Shown: one piece after another, positions 38,806 through 47,701 of the stretch
How positions within the stretch are numbered: the stretch's first letter is position 1
Layout: each line of letters begins with the position of its first letter
Assembly: GCA_963708735.1 (NCBI GenBank)
Contig: CAVPTW010000005.1
Location: 248,001 to 312,000, forward strand
DNA from: JAGPUQ01 sp963708735
Lineage (GTDB): Bacteria > Pseudomonadota > Gammaproteobacteria > Pseudomonadales > Porticoccaceae
Length of the DNA: 64,000 bases
Direction: 5' to 3'
Program-made: the position numbers and the translations under genes
The notes under the pieces: model-generated
The model's input: only the letters and a program-made list of their open reading frames with translations
What the model was told of the DNA's origin: nothing
Database searches by the model: none

Positions 38806-39236
38806 CACAGGCCCTCCACTTCAAGACCGGCGCTGCGCGCGCTGCCGGCGATGGTACGCACCGCAGCGTCCAGGTCGGTTGCGGTCAAGTCAGGCATTTT
38901 TTGCCGGGCAACGTCCTCGAGCTGGGCGCGCGTCACCTTGCCGACTTTTTCAGTATTGGGGCGCGGGCTGCCCTTGCTGATGCCAACTGCCTTGCGCAGC
39001 AGCACCGACGCCGGCGGGGTTTTCATCACAAACGTAAAGCTGCGATCACTGTAAACGGAGATCACCACCGGGATCGGCAGCCCCGGCTCGATACCCTGGG
39101 TCTGCGCGTTGAAGGCTTTGCAGAACTCCATGATATTGACGCCGCGCTGACCCAGCGCGGGACCCACCGGCGGGCTGGGATTGGCCTGCCCGGCCTTTAC
39201 TTGCAGCTTGATATAGGCTTCAACTTTCTTTGCCAT
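38805..39236 (-). CDS. rplK: 50S ribosomal protein L11
   Basis: GTPase-centre protein, target of thiostrepton and needed for RelA activation. The 143-aa product has YIKLQVKAGQANPSPPVGPA, LGQRGVNIMEFCKAFNAQTQ and the C-terminal RNA-binding KMPDLTATDLDAAVRTIAGS. It is coupled to rplA by a one-base overlap. Confidence 0.98.
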   Translation of the reverse strand: MAKKVEAYIKLQVKAGQANPSPPVGPALGQRGVNIMEFCKAFNAQTQGIEPGLPIPVVISVYSDRSFTFVMKTPPASVLLRKAVGISKGSPRPNTEKVGKVTRAQLEDVARQKMPDLTATDLDAAVRTIAGSARSAGLEVEGL

Positions 39237-39272
39237 GGCATTACTCCTGTGGGTACCAGCGCCTCCGGATCA

Positions 39273-39290
39273 CGATGCCTTACGGCATCG
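39273..39290 (-). promoter_or_regulatory. Leader hairpin upstream of rplK, possible L1 operator
   Basis: A perfect 7-bp inverted repeat CGATGCC/GGCATCG with a 4-base loop lies 37 bases upstream of the rplK start. In E. coli L1 binds a stem-loop in this position, but the L1-specific internal loop is not evident here, so a regulatory role is only suggested. Confidence 0.35.
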
Positions 39291-39313
39291 ACCTTCAGCT
39301 CCCCGCTGCGAAA

Positions 39314-39850
39314 TCAGGCCTTTTCGACCTGGTTAAATTCCAGCTCAACCGGCGTCGAGCGGCCAAAAATCATGACCGCCACGCGGAGTCGGCTCTTTTC
39401 GTAGTTGACCTCTTCCACGGTGGCATTGAAGTCATTAAACGGCCCCTCCACCACCCGTACCAGCTCACCCGGCTCGAACATGGTCTTCGGCCGCGGCTTT
39501 TCCTCGGAATCCTGTACCTGCTGCAAAATGGCGGCAGCTTCGCGGTCGGTGATGGGCGCTGGCTTGTCGGCCTTGCCGCCGATAAAGCCCATCACGCGCG
39601 GAGTTTCTTTAACAAGATGCCAGGTCTCGTCGGTCAGTTCCATTTGCACCAACACATAACCGGGAAAGAATTTGCGCTCGCTCTTGCGCTTCTGCCCGCC
39701 GCGCATCTCGATGACTTCCTCGGTAGGCACCAGGATATCCCCGAAGAGCTCCTGCATTCCCGCTCGCGCAACCCGTTCGCGGAGAGAGTTTGCCACTTTC
39801 TTTTCGTGGCCCGAATACGCGTGCACTACATACCAACGCTTTGATGACAT
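39314..39850 (-). CDS. nusG: Transcription termination/antitermination protein NusG
   Basis: Universal elongation factor binding the RNA polymerase clamp and either Rho or S10. The 178-aa product has the NGN domain (KRWYVVHAYSGHEKKVANSL and FFPGYVLVQMELTDETWHLV). The C-terminal KOW domain has FEPGELVRVVEGPFNDFNAT. It follows secE by eight bases. Confidence 0.98.
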   Translation of the reverse strand: MSSKRWYVVHAYSGHEKKVANSLRERVARAGMQELFGDILVPTEEVIEMRGGQKRKSERKFFPGYVLVQMELTDETWHLVKETPRVMGFIGGKADKPAPITDREAAAILQQVQDSEEKPRPKTMFEPGELVRVVEGPFNDFNATVEEVNYEKSRLRVAVMIFGRSTPVELEFNQVEKA

Positions 39851-39858
39851 CTGTTCAC

Positions 39859-40230
39859 CTAGCCCATGATCAGGGACGCTAGCCAGCCGAACAGGGAGTC
39901 AAGTCCCCACAGGAGGAGCGCCATCACGAGAATGAAACCGAGCACCACCAGCGTGGTTTGATTCCGCTCTTGGCGGCTGGGCCATACAACCCGCCGACGC
40001 TCCACGTTCGCGCCCTTCAATAACTCCAGCAAGGCGCCGCCCCGCGCCGTTCGCAGGGCAAGCGCAACCGCCCCGGCTGCGACGATGAGCAGCACCAGCA
40101 CCCGGTAAAGGAGCGGTTGGTCACCGAAATGATGATTGCCATAAACGGCGGCAACGCCCAAAACCACCACCACCAGCCAGATCAAGCGGTCTCGCAGACT
40201 CGTCTCCGTTTCTTGCTTCAATACACTCAC
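39859..40230 (-). CDS. secE: Preprotein translocase subunit SecE
   Basis: Clamps SecY in the translocon. With the GTG at 40230 the product is 123 aa with three membrane segments (LIWLVVVVLGVAAVYG, VLVLLIVAAGAVALAL, TTLVVLGFILVMALLLWGL). The conserved amphipathic hinge ERRRVVWPSRQERNQ lies before the third. The frame runs upstream to 40311 into tRNA-Trp, which is not credible. A TTG at 40221 is an alternative start. Confidence 0.93.
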   Translation of the reverse strand: MSVLKQETETSLRDRLIWLVVVVLGVAAVYGNHHFGDQPLLYRVLVLLIVAAGAVALALRTARGGALLELLKGANVERRRVVWPSRQERNQTTLVVLGFILVMALLLWGLDSLFGWLASLIMG

Positions 40231-40281
40231 AAACACACCCGGATGCGAGGCCGCCCTGCACAGGCAGTCATTGGCGGAAGT

Positions 40282-40357
40282 TGGCAGGCCAGGAGGGACT
40301 CGAACCCCCAACCCCCGGTTTTGGAGACCGGTGCTCTACCAATTGAACTACTGGCCT
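40282..40357 (-). tRNA. tRNA-Trp (CCA)
   Basis: Cloverleaf read on the minus strand: acceptor AGGCCAG/CTGGCCT, D arm GTTCAATTGGTAGAGC, anticodon stem CCGGT/ACCGG with loop CTCCAAA (anticodon CCA), T arm GGTTCGAGTCC. Discriminator G and encoded CCA. It lies between tufB and secE, the usual gammaproteobacterial site. Confidence 0.97.
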
Positions 40358-40413
40358 AGGTTCTGGCTATCCTTTGTTCCCGGACTACTGCTCCCGGACT
40401 ACTGTTCCCGAAC

Positions 40414-41607
<1,194 letters not shown>

Positions 41608-41687
41608 GTCAGTCTCCCGGCGTCGGCGCGTCGTGCAACAAAATAACGTAAAACGCCGCACAGCCTTGCCTGCGCAGCACCCAATTA

Positions 41688-41763
<76 letters not shown>

Positions 41764-41781
41764 ATCTACTACTCAATCACC

Positions 41782-41855
41782 TGGAGCGGGTAGCGGGAAT
41801 CGAACCCGCACCATCAGCTTGGAAGGCTGAGGTTCTACCACTGAACTATACCCGC
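41782..41855 (-). tRNA. tRNA-Gly (TCC)
   Basis: Acceptor GCGGGTA/TACCCGC, D arm TAGTTCAGTGGTAGAAC, anticodon stem TCAGC/GCTGA with loop CTTCCAA (anticodon TCC), T arm GCGGGTTCGATTCCCGC, encoded CCA. 74 nt. Confidence 0.97.
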
Positions 41856-41927
41856 GCTAAGCGGACCTGAACCTTCCAGATCGCCTGGCACTGGCGGCGA
41901 CTCCCGCCGCCGACCTCGCAAAACCTA

Positions 41928-42011
41928 TGGTGGAGGGGGGTGGATTCGAACCACCGAAGCTCGCGCGTCAGATTTACAGTCTGATCCCTTTGGCCACTCG
42001 GGAACCCCTCC
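41928..42011 (-). tRNA. tRNA-Tyr (GTA)
   Basis: Class II tRNA with a long variable arm (84 nt): acceptor GGAGGGG/CCCCTCC, anticodon stem CAGAC/GTCTG-type around TGTAAAT (anticodon GTA), T arm GGTGGTTCGAATCCACC, discriminator A and encoded CCA. Confidence 0.96.
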
Positions 42012-42092
42012 GGAAAAAGCCCGGCATCTTCGTCCACTATCCGGCCGCTGTCAAACGCGGCACACAACCGCATCGATGCGACCGCACGGCTC

Positions 42093-42168
42093 TGGAGCTG
42101 GCGAGAGGAGTCGAACCCCCGACCTGCTGATTACAAGTCAGCTGCTCTACCAACTGAGCTACGCCAGC
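42093..42168 (-). tRNA. tRNA-Thr (TGT)
   Basis: Acceptor GCTGGCG/CGCCAGC, D arm TAGCTCAGTTGGTAGAGC, anticodon stem CTGA/TCAG with loop CTTGTAA (anticodon TGT), T arm GGGGGTTCGACTCCT, discriminator T and encoded CCA. First tRNA after the cluster promoter. Confidence 0.97.
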
Positions 42169-42195
42169 GCTAAGCAGGTGAAAAATGGACGGGCG

Positions 42196-42224
42196 ATTCT
42201 ATTGGAACGGCCTCTGGTAAGCAA
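42196..42224 (-). promoter_or_regulatory. Promoter of the tRNA-tufB operon
   Basis: On the minus strand TTGCTT (42219-42224) and TAGAAT (42196-42201) are spaced by 17 bases. The bases after the -10 (CGCCCG) form a GC-rich discriminator, the mark of stringently controlled stable-RNA promoters. The first tRNA begins 28 bases downstream. The stretch 42225-42343 holds nothing else recognisable except the palindrome GGGGGATCCCCC at 42259-42270. Confidence 0.8.
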
Positions 42225-42343
42225 CCTACTTCTGCCCCACCCCCATGTGCAAATGACCGGGGGATCCCCCACGAACGCGCCAACACAGGCGAAGCGTCAG
42301 GGGTCAGAACAGAATCAGGGGGCAGCTCGCGCACGGCACAAAG

Positions 42344-42366
42344 AAAAACCGGGGCACAGCCCCGGT
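42344..42366 (-). terminator. Intrinsic terminator after the D-aminoacylase gene
   Basis: On the minus strand ACCGGGG/CCCCGGT forms a 7-bp stem with a 5-base loop followed by TTTTT (42344-42348), 25 bases past the stop of the amidohydrolase gene. It insulates the tRNA promoter. Confidence 0.9.
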
Positions 42367-42390
42367 GTTGCGTCACTCCCGTACCCCTGG

Positions 42391-44130
42391 TCAGGCCGCC
42401 TTGGTCACCTCCGCCGCCTTGCCGTGGCGAAGCAGTTTGCCGGGGATGGCACCAGTACAGACGCCGTCGACAAAAGTCACTTCACCATTGACGAGGGTAT
42501 AGCGGTAACCCTCCGCCTTTTCGACGTAGCGCCACTCGTTGCCGGGCAGATCATGGGCAATCTCGGTGGGCAGCATCCGCAGATTCTCGTAGTCGTAGAC
42601 CACGATGTCAGCGGCTCGGCCTACCTCGAGCGTACCCCGATCACTGAATCCGGCCGCTACCGCAGGCAGCGCGGACAACCGGTAATGCGCTTCTTCCAGC
42701 GTGTAGGACCCACGTTCGCGCACCAGATCCTGAAGCATATTGGTGGGATAGCGGCCAAAGTTGAGGAATTTGGTGTGTGCGCCGCCATCCGACACGCCAG
42801 GAACGGTCCACTCGTTTTGCAGGATTTCGTCGAGCAGGTCTTCGCGGTAGTTGAAGGGCACCACATAAAAGACCGTCTGCAACTGCTCGCTGATGGCGAG
42901 GTCGAGCATGGCGTCGGCCGGGTGGCGGCCCATCGCAATACCCAGTTGCGCAATGGTCATACCGACGTACTTGCGATTCTCCTCATTGGCGACAGAATCG
43001 ACGACGATCTCGGCGATCGGCCCGGACACGAAGGGCGCGCTGCCGAAGTCGTAGTCGTGGCGCACGGCCTCGCGCAGCTTGGGATCCTGCATCTTGCTGA
43101 TGCGGGTCGGGACATCGCCGATGGTGACATCGCGCCAGGCGCCGTTGCCGTCGAACAGGTTGAAGTTGTCCAGCTTGAAGCGCATGTCGTTGGGCGTCGT
43201 AATGGCCTGCATCCAGATTTTCAACCCTTTCTCGCGAGCCTCATTTACCCATTTCAGCATGCGGCGATGCTGGTGGGGGTGGCGCTCGTTAACCTGCACG
43301 GCATTCCAGAGCACTGCCGCATCGGAGGCCTCGGCCAGTTTGAGGCCGAAATCCAGATCGGCAGTGAATTCGTTCTTGGCCTGGGTCAGCTGGATGAAGC
43401 CCTGACCGCGCCGCTTGAGGATACGCGCGAACGCCATGCAGAGCTCGTCGGACATGGTATCCGTCGGCATCGGCGTGCCGTCGTAGTCGCGCTGCACGGA
43501 CGTAAAGCCATCGCCCAGGCGCTGCATGGAGAAGCCGACCCCGCCGGCGTCGAGGGACTCTTCCATCAAACGCAGCATTTCCTTCAGTTCGCGCTCATCC
43601 GGGTCGCGCGACTTGGCCGCCTCCACACCCATGACATAAATCATCAGAGGATTGAGGGGCACGAAGCTCATGACGTTGATGCCTTTCGGACGTCGGTCGA
43701 TGGAATCGAGCCACTGGGGGAAGGTCTCCCAGTCCCAATCCATGCCGGCTTTCATGGTGGCGAGGGGAATGGCTTCCACCCGCTCCATCGACAGCATCAT
43801 GCGTTCACGCTGCTCGGGATGCGTCGGCGCGAAACCAAAACCGCAGTTGCCGATGGCCACCGAGGTCACACCGTGCCAGCTTGAGCAGCTCAGATAGGGA
43901 TCCCACAGCAATTGGCCGTCGTAGTGGGTGTGCAGATCCACGAACCCGGGAGCAACCACCAAGCCCTTGGCATCGATGACTTTTCCGGCGGTGCGAGCAC
44001 TCAGCCCACCGGCTGGAGTGATCTCGGCGATCAATCCGTTTTTGATGGCAATATCGCCGACAAAACGGGCGCGATGCCGTGTGCCGTCAACGATGGTGCC
44101 GCCCTTGATGATAGTATCGAAGTCGGTCAT
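42391..44130 (-). CDS. N-acyl-D-amino-acid deacylase-type amidohydrolase
   Basis: Metal-dependent amidohydrolase of the D-aminoacylase family, 579 aa. The N-terminal beta sandwich includes IIKGGTIVDGTRHRARFVGD. The metal site HTHYDGQLLWDP sits at about residue 66, then SVAIGNCGFGFAPT, a TIM-barrel core and SDGGAHTKFLNFGRYPTNML with a late Asp. The C-terminal strand region DIVVYDYENL and YTLVNGEVTF closes the fold. No signal peptide is seen, so it is cytosolic. The substrate cannot be told; family members act on N-acyl-D-amino acids or related amides. A GGGGG ribosome site and a palindromic operator precede the ATG. Confidence 0.82.
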   Translation of the reverse strand: MTDFDTIIKGGTIVDGTRHRARFVGDIAIKNGLIAEITPAGGLSARTAGKVIDAKGLVVAPGFVDLHTHYDGQLLWDPYLSCSSWHGVTSVAIGNCGFGFAPTHPEQRERMMLSMERVEAIPLATMKAGMDWDWETFPQWLDSIDRRPKGINVMSFVPLNPLMIYVMGVEAAKSRDPDERELKEMLRLMEESLDAGGVGFSMQRLGDGFTSVQRDYDGTPMPTDTMSDELCMAFARILKRRGQGFIQLTQAKNEFTADLDFGLKLAEASDAAVLWNAVQVNERHPHQHRRMLKWVNEAREKGLKIWMQAITTPNDMRFKLDNFNLFDGNGAWRDVTIGDVPTRISKMQDPKLREAVRHDYDFGSAPFVSGPIAEIVVDSVANEENRKYVGMTIAQLGIAMGRHPADAMLDLAISEQLQTVFYVVPFNYREDLLDEILQNEWTVPGVSDGGAHTKFLNFGRYPTNMLQDLVRERGSYTLEEAHYRLSALPAVAAGFSDRGTLEVGRAADIVVYDYENLRMLPTEIAHDLPGNEWRYVEKAEGYRYTLVNGEVTFVDGVCTGAIPGKLLRHGKAAEVTKAA

Positions 44131-44146
44131 ATTATCCCCCGAAGTT

Positions 44147-44165
44147 ATGATTACAGAGTAATCAT
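44147..44165. promoter_or_regulatory. Palindromic operator upstream of the amidohydrolase
   Basis: Perfect inverted repeat ATGATTAC-AGA-GTAATCAT (8-bp arms, 3-base spacer), placed between a TATAAT -10 hexamer on the minus strand (44191-44196; -35 poor) and the amidohydrolase ATG at 44130. A second overlapping repeat GTAAT-CATC-ATTAC follows at 44158-44171. The local DNA is AT-rich. This looks like a repressor site, but no regulator gene is adjacent. Confidence 0.55.
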
Positions 44166-44345
44166 CATTACCAGAAATTATGTTACTCGTATTATAAGAC
44201 TAACTCCGCGGGGAAAATCCACACTTAATTGGCTTGAAACGAATACTCATATCGCGAAAGCAGTTCCGGATTCCACTCCCCGCGCGGCGGCCAACTGTGC
44301 ACCGCCGCGCCGAATGGCCTACGCTTTATTTCGCATCATGAACCG

Positions 44346-45452
44346 TCAGGCGTTGGCTTGGACGGACTGCCCCGGAGCCGCGCAAGACCATTGGTGCAGC
44401 TCAGGCAACACTTCGCGACCGAACAATCGCATGCTGCGCTCGGCGTAATCGAAGGGCATGCCGCCAAAGCTGAAGGATACGTTGAGGTGCAGCGGTCCAG
44501 CCATCTCGCGGATCCGCTCCAGGCGACGCAGGATCTGCTCGGGCGTGCCATGCACCTGATTGTTGGTGAACAGGTTAGTGACCGACTCACGCCCGCGGTC
44601 GCGCATGATCGCGGCGCTGCGGGCGTAGTAGTCGTACACCTTCTTGTCACTGAAATGGGTACCGTCCATCTCGTAGTGATCGAGCGCGGAGATCCAGTAG
44701 TCGTGCATGTATTTCTCGGCCATCCGGTCGGCGCGGGCGGCATCGTCATCGCAGACACAGAAGATATTGGCGATGATGGGCGGCGGCTCCTTCCCCTGCA
44801 CCTTGCGATAACGCGCCCGGTAGCGTTCCACGTCCTTGGCGCGGGTCTCCCAGGGCGAAATCGCGAACACCATCATCGTGGCGCCCAGGTCGGCGACCAC
44901 GTCGGCGGAATCCGGCGACTGGCAGGCCATGTAGAGCCGGTCCTTGAACGACTTGAACGGGCGCGGGCGGAGCTCGCGGCGCGCCTGCTTGAAGAACTTG
45001 CCGTCGTACTCGATGAACCCGGTCTCCAGTCCCTGAATGATGATCTGCGCGGATTCGTCGAAGCGGTCGCGGGATTCCTCCATGGGGATGCCGAAGCCGT
45101 CGTACTCTACCCGGCCGATGCCGCGCCCGAAGCCCATCAAGGCGCGGCCGTCCGACAGGTTGTCGAGCATCGCCACTTCCACCGCGATACGGCCGGGATC
45201 CTTGTGCCAGGGCAGGATCAGCACCGCAGTGCCCAGCTTGATACGCTGGCTGCGGCCCGCCATGTAGGCGAGGAATTCGGTCACACTCGGGCACATGGTG
45301 TAATCGGTGAAATGGTGCTCGGCGGCCCAGATCGAATCGAACCCCAGGGGTTCGACCAGATCGCAGATGCGCAGATTGTTTTTGTAGACTTCGAGATCGG
45401 TCAGATTCTGGCCGAGACCCGCCTGGAAGACGCTCAACATGCCGACGTCCAT
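44346..45452 (-). CDS. Luciferase-like (LLM class) flavin-dependent oxidoreductase
   Basis: Bacterial-luciferase-like monooxygenase, 368 aa. It contains GFDSIWAAEHHFTDYTMCPS, the TIM-barrel strand RIKLGTAVLILPWHKDPGRI with the cis-peptide region, LSDGRALMGFGRGIGRVEYD and the C-terminal HGTPEQILRRLERI. It would use reduced FMN or F420; the cofactor is undecided. The ATG at 45452 is preferred (GGGGG about 8 bases upstream); an ATG at 45467 lacks a ribosome site. It lies upstream of the amidohydrolase in the same orientation but is separated by about 215 bases with a promoter and operator, so joint function is only possible. Confidence 0.82.
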   Translation of the reverse strand: MDVGMLSVFQAGLGQNLTDLEVYKNNLRICDLVEPLGFDSIWAAEHHFTDYTMCPSVTEFLAYMAGRSQRIKLGTAVLILPWHKDPGRIAVEVAMLDNLSDGRALMGFGRGIGRVEYDGFGIPMEESRDRFDESAQIIIQGLETGFIEYDGKFFKQARRELRPRPFKSFKDRLYMACQSPDSADVVADLGATMMVFAISPWETRAKDVERYRARYRKVQGKEPPPIIANIFCVCDDDAARADRMAEKYMHDYWISALDHYEMDGTHFSDKKVYDYYARSAAIMRDRGRESVTNLFTNNQVHGTPEQILRRLERIREMAGPLHLNVSFSFGGMPFDYAERSMRLFGREVLPELHQWSCAAPGQSVQANA

Positions 45453-45557
45453 AATAATTACCCCCATTGGTTTGGATGAGCTGGAAAACGATGTGGAAAG
45501 TCGTTGCCCGACTCTAACCACACCCAACCGATAGCTCAAGTGGTCGAGGTCACCGCC

Positions 45558-46082
45558 ATGCCAACAGGTCGCAACGACCCGGAACTCCCCTTGCCCCTGA
45601 CGCGGCTTGCCGCGACCTGTGCCGACCGGCTGAAAGCTCGGGGGGAAACGGTCGCCGTCTGCGAATCCTCCGCCGGCGGCCTGATTGCGGCTGCCCTGGT
45701 GGCGATCCCGGGTTCGTCCGCTTACTTTGTCGGCGGCGCCGTGGTCTACACGCTCGCCGCCCGTTCGCTCTTGCTGGGGTTTACCGAGCAGGACATGGTC
45801 GGTCTGCGTCCCGCCAGCGAAGCCTATGCCCTGGCCTGCGCGCGACAGCTGCACAAACGGTTCAATTGCACCTGGGCACTCGCCGAAACCGGCGCCACCG
45901 GCCCGACCGCCAACCCCTATGGCGATCCGCCGGGCCACGCCTGTCTCGCGGTCACCGGCCCCATCGAGCGAACCCTGACCCTGGCGACGGGCAACGCTCA
46001 GCGCGAAGCCAACATGTGGACCTTTGCGCGCGCGGCCATCACCCTGTTGCAGGATTGCATGGCGTCCAAGCCAGTCAGTTGA
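45558..46082 (+). CDS. CinA C-terminal domain protein (nicotinamide-nucleotide amidase-like)
   Basis: A 174-aa stand-alone CinA-C/PncC-like protein; such enzymes deamidate NMN in pyridine-nucleotide recycling. The family core VAVCESSAGGLIAAALVAIP with GSSAYFVGGAVVYT is present. The later loop reads AETGATGPTANPYGDPPGHA where typical PncC has TGIAGPGG, so enzymatic activity is not certain. The frame starts at a TTG at 45504, but the ATG at 45558 with GAGG eight bases upstream is chosen. Its 3' end overlaps the convergent lipoprotein gene by eight bases. Confidence 0.75.
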   Translation: MPTGRNDPELPLPLTRLAATCADRLKARGETVAVCESSAGGLIAAALVAIPGSSAYFVGGAVVYTLAARSLLLGFTEQDMVGLRPASEAYALACARQLHKRFNCTWALAETGATGPTANPYGDPPGHACLAVTGPIERTLTLATGNAQREANMWTFARAAITLLQDCMASKPVS

Positions 46083-46458
46083 GTACGCGGTAACCCCGCC
46101 CCACCAGGCAGTTTTTCACCACTCGGTCGCGCTCGTGCAAGCCGGAGCCCACGCCTTTGGCGCCGCCGACCACACCACCGACGCCCGCTGCACGCTCGGC
46201 GGTTCGGCTGTTACCGGCAATGGCGCCGACCGCACCGCCAATCACCGCGCCGGCTACCGCACCGCCAGCCGCGCGCCGCCCCACGGCGACGTCGTCAGCG
46301 TAGTGCTGACACTCGTCCAGATCCCGGTAATAGGCGTTCAACTCGACGCCTTTGGTATCGACGATCACCCGGTCTGCGGATCGGTGCCGATGGCCCGCAC
46401 AACCCGCAAGCACTGCGGCAAACATCATTACCGTACCGCACCGCATCATGGCTTTCAT
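46075..46458 (-). CDS. Glycine-zipper lipoprotein
   Basis: A 127-aa protein with a lipoprotein signal: basic start, hydrophobic VMMFAAVLAGC, lipobox cysteine at about residue 20. Near residues 60-80 lies an Ala/Gly repeat (GGAVAGAVIGGAVGAIAG), a glycine zipper that can insert in or associate with membranes, and a second Gly-rich patch follows. Two further cysteines (DECQHY and KNCLVGRGY) could pair. The function is unknown; such proteins are envelope-associated. The GTG one codon upstream (46461) is an alternative start. Confidence 0.7.
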   Translation of the reverse strand: MKAMMRCGTVMMFAAVLAGCAGHRHRSADRVIVDTKGVELNAYYRDLDECQHYADDVAVGRRAAGGAVAGAVIGGAVGAIAGNSRTAERAAGVGGVVGGAKGVGSGLHERDRVVKNCLVGRGYRVLN

Positions 46459-46600
46459 CACTTGCTACACTCCCGTTGCCGTGCCCTGGCCGGTTGCCAT
46501 GCCAGAGATTGCCAATCAACGCCCGCGCCGCTGGTTCGGTTGACCGGCCACCGAAGCGACTCGAAGCCAGTATCCTGAATGTCGATGGAGTAGTAATACC

Positions 46601-47701
46601 GTGAAGATCGGAGTACCACGGGAAATCAAGCCCGACGAAGGCCGCGTGGCCCTCACGCCCGCCGGCGCCGCAACCCTGATCGCCGACGGCCACGAGGTGC
46701 TGATCGAACACAGCGCGGGTGCGGGATCGGGCTTTGCGGACGCGGATTACGAACAGGCCGGGGCGCGAATAGTCGCAACGGAATTGGCCTGGAATGCCGA
46801 ACTGGTGCTCAAGGTGAAGGAGCCCACTGCGGCGGAATATCCCTGTCTGGCAGGCCAGATCCTGTTCACCTATTTGCATCTCGCCGGCGTCGATCCGGCG
46901 CTGACCGAGGCGCTGCTCGCAAGCCGCAGCACGGCGATCGCCTACGAAACCGTCGAAGATGAGACCGGCCGCTTGCCGCTCCTCGCCCCCATGAGCGCGG
47001 TGGCGGGGGCCATGGCGGTCGCCATGGGCAACTTCCACCTCGCCCGCTGCAATGGCGGGCGCGGCATGCTGCTGGGACGGATTTTCGACCGCAGCTTCGG
47101 CGAAGTACTGGTGGTCGGCGACGGCGTCGCGGGCAGCCATGCGGCGCGCGCGGCGGCGGGCCTGGGCGCTCGGGTTTGTGTGGCAGGGTGGGAGCTTGAT
47201 CGACTGCCGGCGTTGCGCCAGTTCATCGGCGCGGATTTCCGCTTCGTTCGATCGGTTCCGGAAACCCTGGCCGCCGAGATTCGCAACGCCGACCTCGTGA
47301 TCGGCGCGGTATTGCTGCACGGCGCCCGCGCACCCCACGTGATCAGCGAAGCCATGGTGAAGACCATGCTGCCCGGCGCCGTCATCGTCGATATCAGCAT
47401 CGACCAGGGCGGCTGCGTGGCAACCTCGCGGCCCACCACCCACCACGACCCGGTGTTCGAGAAGCACGGCGTCATTCACTACTGCGTAACCAACATGCCG
47501 GGCGCCTATCCGCGGCTCTCGACGCTGGCGCTCACCGAGGCCACCCTGCCCTATGTGCGGCGCCTGGCGGCGGGCGGGCTCGACGCCCTGCGGGACGACC
47601 CCGGCTTTGCCAAAGGACTGAATACACGGGATGGCCGTATCACCTGCCGCCCGGTGGCGGAGGCGCTCGGCCGGCTGGACCGCTACGCGCCCTTGGCCTG
47701 A
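46601..47701 (+). CDS. ald: Alanine dehydrogenase
   Basis: NAD-dependent interconversion of L-alanine and pyruvate plus ammonia. The 366-aa product opens MKIGVPREIKPDEGRVALTP (Lys and Arg substrate contacts). It has ELVLKVKEP, FTYLHLA with the active His, an NAD-binding GxGxxG motif (VVGDGVAGSHAA), DISIDQGGCVATSRPTTH, and CVTNMPGAYPRLSTLALT near the C-terminus. It starts with GTG. The 3' end overlaps the convergent trpA gene by 19 bases. It can be distinguished from transhydrogenase PntA by its length and C-terminus. Confidence 0.92.
   Translation: MKIGVPREIKPDEGRVALTPAGAATLIADGHEVLIEHSAGAGSGFADADYEQAGARIVATELAWNAELVLKVKEPTAAEYPCLAGQILFTYLHLAGVDPALTEALLASRSTAIAYETVEDETGRLPLLAPMSAVAGAMAVAMGNFHLARCNGGRGMLLGRIFDRSFGEVLVVGDGVAGSHAARAAAGLGARVCVAGWELDRLPALRQFIGADFRFVRSVPETLAAEIRNADLVIGAVLLHGARAPHVISEAMVKTMLPGAVIVDISIDQGGCVATSRPTTHHDPVFEKHGVIHYCVTNMPGAYPRLSTLALTEATLPYVRRLAAGGLDALRDDPGFAKGLNTRDGRITCRPVAEALGRLDRYAPLA

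Noticed and set aside
42259..42344. Palindrome GGGGGATCCCCC and a nearby GGGGTCAGAAC resembling the RAYT element end
   Set aside because: The match to the element end breaks after GGGGTCAG and no second end or transposase is nearby; the palindrome lies upstream of the tRNA promoter with no clear role.
46295..47479. Minus-strand 394-codon frame opposite alanine dehydrogenase
   Set aside because: Shadow of ald; contains no recognisable domain and crosses the lipoprotein gene's upstream region.
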